Shown piece after piece: positions 10,017-23,162 of a stretch of 64,000 nt of DNA. The notes beneath the pieces were generated by a model, which was given only the letters and a program-made list of their open reading frames with translations, was not told the origin of the DNA and searched no databases. A program made the position numbers and the translations under genes. The number at the start of each line of letters is the position of its first letter. The first letter of the stretch is position 1. The DNA comes from Hirudinaria manillensis (lineage: Eukaryota; Annelida; Clitellata; Hirudinida; Hirudinidae), in assembly GCA_034509925.1 (NCBI GenBank), contig CM067535.1, positions 2,070,001-2,134,000 on the forward strand, read 5' to 3'.

Positions 10017-10271
10017 TCGACTTGTTATTACTTCTTTGTCATTTTTAGGTGGATCATTAAATATGATTTGACGCATAGATTGTTCATGTTAATTTGTCAG
10101 ATAATTGTGATCATTAAAAAGTAATTTGAAGCTATAATTAATAATTCATATGATTAATAACCATATTAAAATATATTCTCAAATTTTGTCAAACAAAATT
10201 AGTAAACAAACAAGTAGTTAAACATTGCCAATATACAAGAAAAATTACAATATCCCATGACATTCGTCCAG
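10017..10271. other. Junction between unit 1 and unit 2
   Basis: AT-rich. Bases 10150-10195 resemble 960-1010, then similarity jumps to the last A exon, so about 1.6 kb holding A exons 1-3 is missing here relative to unit 1. Confidence 0.55.
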
Positions 10272-11033
10272 GTGCTGCACTTGACCACCGCATCTGTTGG
10301 AGTCAGCTCGCCGCTCCACGACACTAGCGAGCGTCAAGCCATCGCACCTTCTGGAAAGCAGGTGCTCCGGTATGGAAAAGGTGGAGACGAGGAATGCAAG
10401 CCACTATGGTCCTTCACCTTCATAAGCGACTGCATTTCACTCGTCCTTCACATTTGGCGATACGACGCTGCTGGTTCTGATGCCAGTAGTAGTAGTGCTA
10501 GAAATGGAAACGGAGGACCCGATGATGGAAATTCCGATCCTGGTGATGACTATGACGATAGTGACGACGACGATGATGATGATGATGTTTCTCTCTGCAC
10601 GGGTTAATCCCAAAATGTCTGCTTCGGATGCATCGGCGGCCTTCGTCACTGCTCCGCCGGATTTACCTATTATGTCAGATATTCCGACGATCACCTCTAT
10701 TTCGTCTGCACCGGATGCCTCTGCTATGGCGGTCGCGGCGACTGCCGCTCGTGCAGCATCTGCGGCGTGTGCCAACGGTGTGCTCACCTTGGCTACGGCT
10801 ACTTCGACTACGGCCGTCCCAGGACCTGGCGTCTGCCCTTCGGCCGCAACAAGTACGACTTCCACGACTTGTTCGACTTCGACATGCAGACCGAAAGATG
10901 GGGAGTGAAGCGCTCGAGGACGTGCCTCAAGAAGTACAGGAAGCGAGGCAAGGACAAGCAGAAGAGACGTCCCAGGCAGAGAGGAAAAGATAAGTTCTTC
11001 AGAGACTACTACGACGACGACCTCGACTTCTAA
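10272..11033 (+). pseudogene. Gene A last exon, copy A2
   Basis: Matches the terminal exon of gene A, but a TAT to TAA change just after the acidic run (10605-10607) ends the frame. The Cys-rich and basic C-terminal parts remain open behind it. The upstream exons are absent. The same stop is shared by A3 and A4, so it arose once before those duplications. Confidence 0.7.
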
Positions 11034-11932
11034 TCGACGAATTCGTTCGGCTCGTAGCTCGTCCAAGGGTGCAGTTGTAAGCTATCAAACAATTCTTAAG
11101 TGCCCAAGACTGTTATATATTTGTGGCAGCCAGCAGCAATATTCTATCGCTGACGATTTATGGATCTGTGGTCGACTGTGCTGATTTTGGCGATTAAGAA
11201 GGCTCTGATATTGGTAACTATAGTTACTATATTAATGTTGAATTCTTCGTTTTAGCTTCTGACAATATCCAGCTGTTTTTATTTTTCTTCGGCGTTTGGA
11301 AGTAAGAAAGTCTTCATTTTGCGAGAATTATTGAGTGTTTTCCAATTTTTCTTTTTTTTTTTGTCCGTGGTTTGTCCTTTCGAGACCTTTGAACCTTGGT
11401 GAGGTCTCGTGACGTTTTGGGTCTTTATTTTCAGTTCCACTAATTAAGAGTTGTTTTGTTGAATTAAAAAAAAAGTCTTTGGCTGCAACATTGATTATAA
11501 TTGTTCAAAGTTGTTCATCTTCGAAACCATTGGACGACGCTTGTAGTTGTCTGTGATTGGAGCGACAAAGGCAACGAGTCGAGTTAAACATCCAGGTGAT
11601 GATAATGACAGGTTAAGTAGGGGCGTTTGAACCCGACGCACCGAGTTACCTTTCGACAGTAATTACGAAACGACATGGGATGGGCTCTCGATGATATTTA
11701 ACCAAGTTTTGGACAATATGGAGTGATAAAGCCAAAGGTAATAATAATAAACTTTTATAATAAACAGGGGAAATAAATAAACTTTTAAAACAATATTGTT
11801 AAATTGTAATAAAATGAAAATTAATCTTTTATTTCGGCAAGAATTGTGTTCATTGATCGAATTCGAACGAAACAAAATATAGAGGTTGCACTTTCATCGA
11901 AGCACAGCAAAGTACAAATCCGTGAACGTATA

Positions 11933-14800
11933 ATGTCCGAAGTAAAATATTGGATTGCAGGATTCGCTTTGGCTTATTCGGCGGCACTTTTATACTGCAT
12001 CAAGCGCTCAAAATTATTTAGTAAAAATTTAGTAATGAAGCTTTGTGGTTCCGAGTCTGATGTAAAAGCGATGATTGACAATGCATCCGATTGTTTATTG
12101 GAGGCAATCCTCCAAGACTTAAGAAATAAGTTGATTCGAAATTTCGAACCATTGCATCGTGGCATTCTCTTCGCAATTGTGTACATATTGAAAAGATACA
12201 GTAAAACTGGTGAAGCTGAGCTCATATATGAATCATCTAAGAATTTGAAACTCATGCTTGAAACTCAGAATTATCGTCAGGAAGTGGGCATACTTGTCGA
12301 AATGGGGATTTTGGATGTCCTTACTGACATTTTGGCGAGGGAATCTGAAAAGCAGGCAAGCTATCGTTCCTCCAAAGAAACCGATAAATCTCTAACTCTC
12401 GTTAAACTTTTTTCCGTATTATTACCAAAGAGCTCGGATTTTCCTGATTTGACAAAAAATTCAAATAAAATTTTAAGCACGGGACCCGAATCATCATTAA
12501 TAACCAGAGATCAAATCGGGCGTTCTCTGTACAATTTCTTCAGAGTCTGTCAGAAACCATGTCCGACCTCTTACAAAGTTCTACTATTAAAATGGTTTTG
12601 CTGTGAGACTGAGTATATACAAAATTTACTGAATATAGAGGAACTTATCAAATATGCGAAGAATCTCATAGACACCAATACACCTCAAGACGACGATTTC
12701 TTCGTGGGTTTTGCATTTTTCGAATTACTGATTGTTCACCACAAGGAGCATTTAATAAATGAAAGGATAGGTGAATTTTTGATTGATAAAAAGCCTATTA
12801 TTTCGAAATATTTCCATCTAAATGGACGCTTTGAAGTGATTCACGGCTTTTATCTTGAAGTGACAACGTATTGGATGAATGAACATAGTGTATATAAGTA
12901 TCAAATTAACGATCGCGAATTTAACGATAGGATTGAAAAAGTAAATTCCACTTTAAGTAGTATCATGCGAGACATATGCACCTGGAGGCCTTCTCAAATG
13001 ACAATGCAAATTAACTACAGTAACCTTAGAAAGCTGGTGGCAAACATTCTTGATCTGCCACAAACATCGGATTTTAAGGGAAAGCTGAATGCAAGTGCAA
13101 CCGGGACCAAAGAGTTTCAAGATTTAGTTACATCGATTGTCAGAACCTTTGACGTCTTATTAATTCGAAACGGTTTCGTAAACGTTCCACTTGACCTTTA
13201 CGAAATCGAAGATCTACCGGCTCCAAAAAGTCCAATGGAGGTCACGTTGGAGTTATACAAATCGGCTTCCTTCGACAGAGTACTTGGACCTTCAAAATCC
13301 GAGAAAACGAGAGAAAACCCGATGGCAAGAGTTTTGAGGCTGCTGTCAATCCTTTACGAAGTGAATGAAAACTGGGGAATATTATTCGGCAGTCTATCAA
13401 CAGAGAGGATAATTAATAGGGACTGTTTCGTCAGCGAAGTAATAACGGAAATTAGAAGAACATTATTAGAAGAACATTATGAACTGTTCCCCGATTTCGT
13501 GTTCGAGCTATCCCGAAGTTATCCTTTTCTGTTGACGATGGAACACCGTCGTGATCTGTTAATATCAGACATAGACTTTGAATATCGAAGTACCTATAAC
13601 CGTTCAAATCCACAGATGGTAATTGTCATTCCTAGAAATAATATACTCCATGATTTCACAAAAAAGTTGAACTCGGAAGTCGAAATGTCTCATCGAACGT
13701 GGCAATTTCAATTTGCTGGAGAACTCGGTGCTTTCAGGGGATCAATTAAAGAGTTTTATTCGGAATTTTCTAGAGATTGCCAGGCATTTAAGCATGAATT
13801 GTGGTCAGGGGAGACTGAAGAGGTTATCGATGGAATTTCATATGTAACATCTCAGTCTGGATTGTTTCCGACCCCAAAATTGTCTCGCAATCCATTCGGA
13901 AAGTCGTACCTAAATGCTATAGGCGTGGTAATGGCGAAAGCTCTCATAAAACGGTGTAGGTTAGACATCAACTTCTCGTGCGCCTTCTACAAATGTTTGT
14001 TCAGGGGCGACCTTGATGCCCAGCAACTCTCTCTCATAGACATAAAAGATGTAAATCCATCAATATTCAAATTTGTTCAAAGTCTTGTGGATGCCCTAAG
14101 AGAAAAATGGCGCGTAATGAATGATAAATCATTATCTTTAAAAAAAAAGAATGAAGCCATATCCAAAATCAATTGTGATGGATGTTCCTTCGAAGACCTT
14201 TGCGTGAACTTTACCCTTCCGGGGTCACCAGATATCGAGATGATGGAGAAAGGAAGGGAAACATTTTTGAGCATCGATAATGTCGAATATTACCTGAAGT
14301 TGTTAGTTTGGTGGTTGTTATATAATAATCCACAGAAGAGTATGAAGGAAGTAAGAAAGGGATTCGCGAAAGTTCTAGATCCAATACATATGCGATACTT
14401 CTTTCAACACGAATACAGTGAAATATTCTGTGGTCCGACCAAATGTGACTGGACAGTTCACATTCTGAAATGTAATTGTGTCCTCGAAGGTTTTGGCAGA
14501 ACATCGCCTGTGATTATTCATTTGTTTGAAGTACTTTCGCAGTTATCAGCCCTCGACCAGAGGCATTTCTTGGAATTCGTTACTGGCAGTCCAAGATTGC
14601 CCCTTGGAGGTTGGGCTAACCTTTTTCCAAAGCTGAAAATCGGACGCATATTATCTAACGGAAATCCTGACGATAACTTACCTACATCGCTCACCTGCCA
14701 TAATACGTTATTCATTACAAATTACAGCTGTAAAAAGGCTCTAGAAGTTAAACTTCTTCTGGCCATTAGAGAGGGAAGAAAAGAGTTTAACTTTTACTAA
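11933..14800 (+). CDS. HECT-type E3 ubiquitin ligase, TRIP12-like, copy B2 (intact)
   Basis: 955 residues, no internal stop. The frame is open upstream to 11846, but that part is 5' UTR in the other copies, so I use the ATG at 11933 that aligns with them. Catalytic Cys would be Cys922. Compared with B1 it has a three-residue shorter and quite different segment around residues 503-520 (EVITEIRRTLLEEHYELFPD) and changed residues in two other clusters: near residues 65-105, and at GRFEVIHGFYLEV around residue 300. The HECT core motifs are unchanged except single conservative changes (FRGSIKEFY; FRGDLDAQQ). Confidence 0.9.
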   Translation: MSEVKYWIAGFALAYSAALLYCIKRSKLFSKNLVMKLCGSESDVKAMIDNASDCLLEAILQDLRNKLIRNFEPLHRGILFAIVYILKRYSKTGEAELIYESSKNLKLMLETQNYRQEVGILVEMGILDVLTDILARESEKQASYRSSKETDKSLTLVKLFSVLLPKSSDFPDLTKNSNKILSTGPESSLITRDQIGRSLYNFFRVCQKPCPTSYKVLLLKWFCCETEYIQNLLNIEELIKYAKNLIDTNTPQDDDFFVGFAFFELLIVHHKEHLINERIGEFLIDKKPIISKYFHLNGRFEVIHGFYLEVTTYWMNEHSVYKYQINDREFNDRIEKVNSTLSSIMRDICTWRPSQMTMQINYSNLRKLVANILDLPQTSDFKGKLNASATGTKEFQDLVTSIVRTFDVLLIRNGFVNVPLDLYEIEDLPAPKSPMEVTLELYKSASFDRVLGPSKSEKTRENPMARVLRLLSILYEVNENWGILFGSLSTERIINRDCFVSEVITEIRRTLLEEHYELFPDFVFELSRSYPFLLTMEHRRDLLISDIDFEYRSTYNRSNPQMVIVIPRNNILHDFTKKLNSEVEMSHRTWQFQFAGELGAFRGSIKEFYSEFSRDCQAFKHELWSGETEEVIDGISYVTSQSGLFPTPKLSRNPFGKSYLNAIGVVMAKALIKRCRLDINFSCAFYKCLFRGDLDAQQLSLIDIKDVNPSIFKFVQSLVDALREKWRVMNDKSLSLKKKNEAISKINCDGCSFEDLCVNFTLPGSPDIEMMEKGRETFLSIDNVEYYLKLLVWWLLYNNPQKSMKEVRKGFAKVLDPIHMRYFFQHEYSEIFCGPTKCDWTVHILKCNCVLEGFGRTSPVIIHLFEVLSQLSALDQRHFLEFVTGSPRLPLGGWANLFPKLKIGRILSNGNPDDNLPTSLTCHNTLFITNYSCKKALEVKLLLAIREGRKEFNFY

Positions 14801-14939
14801 CAAGTGATTGCTACTGACAGCTAAAGTAAATCGTTATGAATGCGTCCATTAATTTTGTGCGATATTAACGGCATTATAAATTACATTTTCCAAACAATTA
14901 TTTGTTTCGAATAAATAGTAGTGTCTGACACATGAACGT

Positions 14940-15862
14940 TTATAGCAATAAATAGCTAATAAGATATTGTTCACTGTATATTAGGATGGGTCCAATCACC
15001 AGCCAAACAATACTAAATCTATGATCAATATGAGTTTAATTTCATTTCATGTCTTGGGGTGGTAACTGTGTAAAAACTAAAATTCCAGCGAATGCCACGC
15101 CTTTGCAAAAATTTTAGGCTCACAAAAGTTACATTTTGTTTATAATGTTTTTTTTACTCGTTAGATGGCTAGCCAAGCCTAACATAATTCCTGCGCGCGT
15201 CTGAACTGACGGGCTTGATTGACCAAGAGGTTAATCCTTGGATAAGTGTTGAAATATATGTTTATACAAAAGTGGTTGAAGACATTGGTATTTCAAACTT
15301 TTTCGATGCTGAGGTCTGTTCCTTTTTTCCAAATTGAGGTGGATATCAATCTACGATCAATCGATATTAATTGGAGCAATTGACTGATCCACTATGGCAT
15401 GCTATAGAAATTCGAAATCTAATTAATTCGTCGTTCGAGATGCTCTTTATGTCCATTGACTTAATTTGAATCGTAACCCAGATATCAATAATATCTGGAC
15501 CGGAATTCATTAAAGAATTACTCTTAAATAAACAATTTAGTTATTTAAATGGTAAACATAAATTTAGTTTAAATAATGTAATTAAATTCAATATTCATTA
15601 AACAAATGTGACAGCCAACTTGGACCTTGGCTACCTTTATAGGAATATGTAAAAAATGGGAGTTGAGACCAAGAGGAGGGTCATGCCAGCTGGTCAAAAT
15701 CGACAAAATGATGTCATGGATATTTCAAATCGATGACGTGGATAGAAATCAGGAACAGACCATGCCTGTTGGACGAAAGCGGGAGGATTTCTGGTTGCAT
15801 ATGGTTAATGCAGAAATTATTCGTGACAAACAAATGGACCAGCTATTGAGATGATCTCTGTG
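14940..15862 (+). repeat. Block of about 0.9 kb present only after B2, B3 and B4
   Basis: After B1 and B5 the sequence runs directly from the HECT 3' UTR (GCAATAAG) to TGTGCACCGCTCC; after B2, B3 and B4 about 900 bp lies between. I see no clear terminal repeats, so I cannot tell insertion in units 2-4 from deletion in units 1 and 5. Its right part holds a 75-codon frame. Confidence 0.6.
15627..15854 (+). CDS. Small frame C, copy in unit 2 (doubtful)
   Basis: 75 codons, containing LRPRGGSCQLVKIDKMMSW and ending RDKQMDQLLR. It is open in all three units that carry it and more protein-like in composition than its AT-rich surroundings. An ACAG|CC junction about 30 bp upstream could be a splice acceptor, so it may be a last exon rather than a whole gene. 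Family not recognised. Confidence 0.35.
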   Translation: MATFIGICKKWELRPRGGSCQLVKIDKMMSWIFQIDDVDRNQEQTMPVGRKREDFWLHMVNAEIIRDKQMDQLLR

Positions 15863-15903
15863 CACCGCTCCAATATGTACAAAAAATTAGCTGTTTGACC
15901 TCA

Positions 15904-16182
15904 TTATATCAAAATTACGTTAAAAATTTGATTTGAAAATTGTACACCTAATATTCTACTTGTTTGTCTCGCTTTGAGAGTAAAAGGTGCGTACGTGAGG
16001 AAAGCGCCAGTAAATTTTGGGTGGACTTCCGTCAAGGTAAATAAATACCTACGTCTATTATGAAATATGTTTATAGCAATAAATTCTTTTAACAGCCGTT
16101 TGAGTGGAACTAATATGTTTTTGCTTTTGTATCTTTTGCTCTTCAATTTTATCTGTTTTTGAAATTCCTCATGTAGCTGCAT
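15904..16182 (-). CDS. Small conserved antisense frame, copy 2 (doubtful)
   Basis: Second copy of the 92-codon frame described at 7418-7696; same length, with a few residue changes (RILGVQF for RRLGVQF). Same doubts. Confidence 0.2.
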   Translation of the reverse strand: MQLHEEFQKQIKLKSKRYKSKNILVPLKRLLKEFIAINIFHNRRRYLFTLTEVHPKFTGAFLTYAPFTLKARQTSRILGVQFSNQIFNVILI

Positions 16183-17080
16183 TACAGCTTGGATGACTAG
16201 GCCTCTTTCAGTGACACTTCAGTAATTTATAGAACGATTGACAATACAAAATAAGAATGACAAATTAACAAGTTCATTTTTAAATAAAAACATTCATCAA
16301 AGTATTTTTATGCAAATATGCGGTTATGTAACCAAGTTGCTTAAAAAAAAACTCTCGTAATCGAACATAGAATTTAAGGGATTTTGATGAAGAATACTGC
16401 AACCATCCCTGTTTAAAGTGGTGCATTTATCCCCGCAAACATCCCTTGACTTCTTGATGGAAAATTTCCTCGATCATGTCGTTGTTTAATAAAACAATAG
16501 ACAAATTTTAAAGTCAAATGTCTTATCAATTTATTACGATGAATGACATAAAAATTAACTCCAACTAGTTTGCCCAGTCAATGATAGATACAATACAGAT
16601 AGTTTGTCATTGTTCCGACTGACTGGTAGACATTAACATGTAATAAGTTTGTGCCTTTGTTGCTTTGGCTTCAAATTTACAGGAGCTTAGTCATAAGTTA
16701 TTATACTAGCAGCGTTTAGTTGAATTTAAAAATTTATTTAACATATTTTTTTATTTTTTTTAATTTATTTATTCGAGACGAACGAAGGGCCGAGGCCTCT
16801 GACACGTTCCGAAAAACAACTAAAGCGCAAATAGAACATAAACAATCGCCATTCGGGCTTAAAAAAAAAAAACAAAAACAAAAAACTCTTATATAGATGT
16901 AAACTCTTAGGGTTCGTGGTATTTAAGGTAAGCGTTAGGCAATACGGCTATTGGTTATCGGACTAGCTGAACGTGGCGGAAGGGAGTAGAGTAGATGTAC
17001 AGCATACTGACGACCAGAATGAAGCAGAGCAACCTGCCGGCCAGAATGAAGCATATGCGTATGCCCCGCTTTTACAAGAA

Positions 17081-17884
17081 TTTTAGTTGCTCAAAGCATT
17101 CCACCTAAGAATGCGAGCGTCCGCGATCTCCACGCCAGGTTTCAACGGCTACCTCTGCGGCTTCACTGCCGCACGCAACTTCTGACCGTCTTCGTACACT
17201 TTCACTGCGGAAACTTTTTCTCTGGAAAATCAAATATACTCAGTGTTATATCGTTTAATCGAAGGATAAGTAGTCTGACAACGTTTTAAGTAGCTTTATT
17301 CACTATTCACAATAACACGACATCAAGAGACAAAGAGCGAAAACGGAATAGCCGCGAGGCTATTTATAGTGGTCCCACACAATAGGATTGCCGCGCCTCA
17401 CTCCTATTGGTGCTCCACCACAACACTCAGTGATGTCTTTTCTACTAGCATATAAATCCAACGAGACGGAGGTCTTTGGCGACCGCAAATGTGCGTGCGA
17501 CCGATTCCGCAAAAGTACTTCGAGCTCCTACCGCCACGATGCTTGCCCTCTCCTCGCTGAGGCTCTTCACTCTCGGGAAAGCGCAAACCAGTTACACATC
17601 GACCAAGCTAGAGTATGCTATCTTATGCTTCAAGTAGGAGTCCTTCTACAGGTTCTTCTCACTGCAGTAATCTGTCAAAAACGAATCCACTTTTATCATC
17701 GCTCCTGTCGACCTATCTCTAGACATCAGATTAACCGCTCACATTTGCAGCTTCATTCTGCTCTCGTAGTAGTTCTCCTGGGGTGTAGCAGCTTGGGCAA
17801 ACTCCGGTCTGGCCACGGGCAGAGCCGCAGCGGGCTTGTCCGCTTCGTCAGCAACGAAGATCGGAGCAAAGAACGGCAGTGCAG
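17081..17884 (-). pseudogene. larp: Captured larp fragment L2
   Basis: As L1 but ending at the exon upstream of the La motif, where it is fused directly to the last exon of gene A (A3). The fusion point lies at a short CTTCT match between the two joined sequences. La-motif exons are present and decayed in the same way as L1. Confidence 0.85.
17244..17425 (-). mobile_element. Solo LTR in L2
   Basis: Same LTR fossil at the same position as in L1, 182 bp, with CTCAG on both sides. Confidence 0.75.
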
Positions 17885-18573
17885 AACCTTCTAGAAAGCA
17901 GGTGCTCCGGTATAGAAAAGGTGGAGACGAGGAATGCAAGCCACTATGGTCCTTCACCTTCATAAGCGACTGCATTTCACTCGTCCTTCACATTTGGCGA
18001 TACGACGCTGCTGGTTCTGATGCCAGTAGTAGTAGTGCTAGAATTGGAAACGGTGGACCCGATGATGGAAATTCCGATCCAGGTGATGACTATGACGATA
18101 GTGACGACGACGATGATGATGATGATGTTTCTCTCTGCACGGGTTAATCCCAAAATGTCTGCTTCGGATGCATCGGCGGCCTTCGTCACTGCTCCGCCGG
18201 ATTTATCTATTATGTCAGATATTCCGACGATCACCTCTATTTCGTCTGCACCGGATGCCTCTGCTATGGCGGTCGCGGCGACTGCCGCTCGTGCAGCATC
18301 TGCGGCGTGTGCCAACGGTGTGCTCACCTTGGCTACGGCTACTTCAACTACGGCCGTCCCAGGACCTGGCGTCTGCCCTTCGGCCACAACAAGTACGACT
18401 TCTACGACTTGTTCGACTTCGACATGCAGACCGAAAGATGGGGAGTGAAGCGCTCGAGGACGTGCCTCAGGAAGTACAGGAAGCGAGGCAAGGACAAGCA
18501 GAAGAGACGTCCCAGGCAGAGAGGAAAAGACAAGTTCTTCAGAGACTACTACGACGACGACCTCGACTTCTAA
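17885..18573 (+). pseudogene. Gene A last exon, copy A3
   Basis: Starts within the exon at the fusion with L2, so the splice acceptor and first residues are lost. Carries the shared TAA (18145-18147) after the acidic run. Confidence 0.7.
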
Positions 18574-19470
18574 TCGACGAATTCGTTCGGCTCGTAGCTC
18601 GTTCAAGGGTGCAGCTGTAAGCTATCAAACAATTCTTAAGTGCCCAAGACTGTTATATATTTGTGGCAGCCAGCAGTAATATTCTATCGCTGACGATTTA
18701 TGGATCTATGGTCGACTCTGCTGATTATGGCGATTAAGAAGGCTCTGATATTGGTAACTATAGTTACTATATTAATGTTGAATTCTTCGTTTTAGCTTCT
18801 GACAATATCCAGCTGTTTTTATTTTTCTTCGGCGTTTGGAAGTAAGAAAGTCTTCATTTTGCGAGAATTATTGAGGGTTTTCCAATTTTTCTTTTTTTTT
18901 GTCCGTGGTTTGTCCTTTCGAGACCTTTGAACCTTGGTGAGGTCTCGTGACGTTTTGGGTCTTTATTTTCAGTTCCACTAATTAAGAGTTGTTTTGTTGA
19001 ATTAAAAAAAAGTCTTTGGCTGCAACATTGATTATAATTGTTCAAAGTTGTTCATCTTCGAAGCCATTGGACGACGCTTGTAGTTGTCTGTGATTGGAGC
19101 GACAAAGGCAACGAGTCGAGTTAAACATCCAGGTGATGATAACGACAGGTTAAGTGGAGGCTTTTGAACCCGACGCACCGAGTTACCTTTCGACAGTAAT
19201 TACGAAACGACGTCGGATGGGCTCTCGATGATATTTAACCAAGTTTTGGACAATTTGGAGTGATAAAGCCAAAGGTAATAATAATAAACTTTTATAATAA
19301 ACAGGGGAAAATAAATAAACTTTTAAAACAATATTGTTAAATTGTAATAAAATGAAAATTAATCTTTTATTTCGGCAAGAATTGTATTCATTGATCGAAT
19401 TCGAACGAAGCAAAATATAGAGGTTGCACTTTCATCGAGGCACAGCAAAGTACAAATCCGTGAACGTATA

Positions 19471-22341
19471 ATGCCCGAAGTAAAATATTGGATTGCAGGA
19501 TTCGCTTTGGCTTATTCGGCGGCACTTTTATACTGCATCAAGCGCTCAAAATTATTTAGTAAAAATTTAGTAATGAAGCTTTGTGGTTCTGATGTAAAAG
19601 CGATGATTGACAATGCATCCGATTGTTTATTGGAGGCAATCCTCCAAGACTTAAGAAATAAGTTGATTCGAAATTCCGAACCATTGCATCGTGGCATTCT
19701 CTTCGCAATTGTGTACATATTGAAAAGATACAGTAAAACTGGTGAAGCTGAGCTCATATATGAATCATCTAAGAATTTGAAACTCATGCTTGAAACTCAG
19801 AATTATCGTCAGGAAGTGGGCATACTTGTCGAAATGGGGATTTTAGATGTCCTTACTGACATTTTGGCGAGGGAATCTGAAAAGCAGGCAAGCTATCGTT
19901 CCTCCAACGAAACCGATAAATCTCTAACTCTCGTTGAACTTTTTTCCGTATTATTACCAAAGAGCTCGGATTTTCCTGATTTGACAAAAAATTCAAATAA
20001 AATTTTAAGGACGGGACCCGAATCATCATTAATAACCAGAGATAAAATCGGGCGTTCTCTGAACAATTTCTTCAGAGTCTGTCAGAAACCATGTCCGACC
20101 TCTTACAAAGTCCTTCTATTAAAATGGTTTCGCTGTGAGGCTGAGTATATAGAAAATTTACTGAAAATAGAGGAACTTATCAAATATGCAAAGAATCTCA
20201 TAGACACCAATACACTTCAAGACGACGATTTCTTCGTGGGTTTTGCATTTTTCGAATTACTGATTGTTCACCACAAGGAGCATTTAATAAATGAAAGGAT
20301 AGGTGAATTTTTGATTGATAAAGAGCCTATTATTTCGAATTATTTCCATCCAAATGGACGCTTTGAAATGATTCAAGGCTTGTATCTTGAAGTGACAACG
20401 TATTGGATGAGTGAACATAGTGTACATAAGTATCAAATTAACGATCGCGAATTTAACGAAAGGATTGAAAAAGTTAATTCCACTTTAAATACTATCATGC
20501 CAGACATAAGCACCTGGAGGCCTTCTCAAATGACAATGCAAATTAACTACAGTAATCTCAGAGAGCTGGTAGCAAACATTCTTGATCTGCCACAAACATC
20601 GGATTTTAAGGGAAAGCTGACTGCAAGTGCAACCGGAACCAAAGAGTTTCAAGATTTAGTTACATCGATTGTCAGAACCTTTGACGTCTTATTAATTCGA
20701 AACGGTTTCGTTAACGTTCCACTTGACCTTTACGAAATCGAAGATCTACCGGCTCCAAAAAGTCCAATGGAGGTCACGTTGGAGTTATACAAATCGGCTT
20801 CCTTCGACAGAGTACTTGGACCTTCAAAATCCGAGAAAACAAGAGAAAACCCGATGGCAAGAGTTTTGAGGCTGCTGTCAATCCTTTACGAAGTGAATGA
20901 AAACTGGGGAATATTATTCGGCAGTCTATCAACAGAGAGGATAATTAATAGGGACTGTTTCGTCAGCGAAGTAATAACGGAAGTTGAAATTAGAAGAACA
21001 GACAGATTTCTAAATCCTTATGAACTGATCCCAAATTTCGTGTTCGAGCTATCCCGAAGTTATCCTTTTCTGTTGACGATGAAACACCGTCGTGATCTGT
21101 TAATATCAGACATATACTTGAAATATCGAAGTACCTATAACCGTTCAAATTCAGATATAGAAATTGTCATTCCTAGAAATAATATACTCCATGATTTCAC
21201 AAAAAAGTTGAACTCGGGATTCGAAATATCTCATCGAACGTGGCAATTTCAGTTTGCTGGAGAACTCGGTGCTTTCATGGGATCAATTAAAGAGTTTTAT
21301 TCGGAATTTTCTAGAGATTGCCAGGCATTTAAGCATGAATTGTGGTCAGGCGATACTGAAGAGGTTATCGATGGAATTTCATATGTAACATCTCAGTCTG
21401 GATTGTTTCCGACCCCAAAATTGTCTCGCAATCCATTCGAAAAGTCGTACCTAAATGCTATAGGCGTGGTAATGGCGAAAGCTCTCATAGAACGGTACGG
21501 GTTAGACATGAACTTCTCGTGCGCCTTCTACAAATGTTTGTTCAGGGACGACCTTGATGCCCAGCAACTCTCACTCATAGACATAAAAGATGTAAATCCA
21601 TCAATATTCAAATTTGTTCAAAGTCTTGTGGATGTCCTAAGAGAAAAATGGTGCGTAATGAATGATAAATCTTTAACTTAAAAAAAACAGAATGAGGCCA
21701 TATCCAAAATCACTTGTGATGGATGTTCCTTCGAAGACCTTTGCGTGAACTTTACCCTTCCGGGGTCACCAGATATCGAGATGATGGAGGAAGGAAGGGA
21801 AACATTTTTGAGCATCGAAAATGTCGAATATTACCTGAAGTTGTTAGTTTGGTGGTTGTTGTATAATAATCCACAGAAGAGTATGAAAGAAGTAAGAAAG
21901 GGATTCGCGAAAGTTCTAGATCCAATACATATGCGATACTTCTTTCAACACGAATACAGTGAACTATTCTGTGGTCCGACCAAATGTGACTGGGCAGTTC
22001 GCATTCTGAAACGTAATTGTGTCCTCAAAGGTTTTCGCAGAACATCGCCTGTGATTATTCATTTGTTTAAAGTACTTTCGAAGTTATCAGCCCTCGACCA
22101 GAGGCATTTCTTGGAATTCGTTACTGGCAGTCCAAGATTGCCCCTTGGAGGTTGGGCTAACCTTTTTCCAAAGCTGAAAATCGTACGCATATTATCTAAC
22201 GGAAATCCTGACGATAACTTACCTACATCGCTCACCTGCCATAATACGTTATTCATTACAAATTACAGCTGTAAAAAGGCTCTAGAAGTTAAACTTCTTC
22301 TGGCCATTAGAGAGGGAAGAAAAGAGTTTAACTTTTACTAA
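19471..22341 (+). pseudogene. HECT-type ligase, copy B3 (nonsense before the C-lobe)
   Basis: Homologous over the whole length of B1. A TTA to TAA change at 21679-21681 ends the frame after 736 codons, inside the HECT N-lobe and before the catalytic Cys, so any product could not transfer ubiquitin. The rest (21682-22341) stays open. It lacks two codons near residue 42 (CGSDVKAM for CGSESDVKAM), shared with B4. Apart from this stop it is almost identical to B4. Confidence 0.85.
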
Positions 22342-23162
22342 CAAGTGATTGCTACTGACAGCTAAAGTAAATCGTTATGAATGCGTCCATTAATTTTGTG
22401 CGATATTAACGGCATTATAAATTACATTTTCCAAACAATTATTTGTTTCGAATAAATAGTAGTGTCTGACACATGAACGTTTATAGCAATACATAGCTAA
22501 TAAGATATTGTTCACTGTATATTAGGATGGGTCCAATCACCAGCCAAACAATACTAAATCTATGATCAATATTAGTTTAATTGTGTACACAGTTTACACA
22601 GTTGTGTAAAAACTAAAATTCCAGCGAATGCCACGCCTTTGCAAAAATTTTAGGCTCACAAAAGTTACATTTTGTTTATAATGTTTTTTTTACTCGTTAG
22701 ATGGCTAGCCAAGCCTAACATAATTCCTGCGCGCGTCTGAACTGACGGGCTTGATTGACCAAGAGGTTAATCCTTGGATAAGTGTTGAAATATATGTTTA
22801 TACAAAAGTGGTTGAAGACATTGGTATTTCAAACTTTTTCGATGCTGAGGTCTGTTCCTTTTTTCCAAATTGAGGTGGATATCAATCTACGATCAATCGA
22901 TATTAATTGGAGCAATTGACTGATCCACTATGGCATGCTATAGAAATTCGAAATCTAGTTAATTCGTCGTTCGAGATGCTCTTTATGTCCATTGACTTAA
23001 TTTGAATCGTAACCCAGATATTAATAATATCTGGACCGGAATTCATTAAAGAATAACTCTTAAATAAACAATTTAGTTATTTAAATAGTAAACATAAATT
23101 TAGTTTAAATAGCGTAATTAAATTCAATATTCATTAAACAAATGTGACAGCCAACTTGGGCC

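Noticed and set aside
11846-11932. N-terminal extension of HECT copy B2
   Set aside because: The matching sequence in the other copies is outside their frames or not led by an ATG; the ATG at 11933 is the conserved start.
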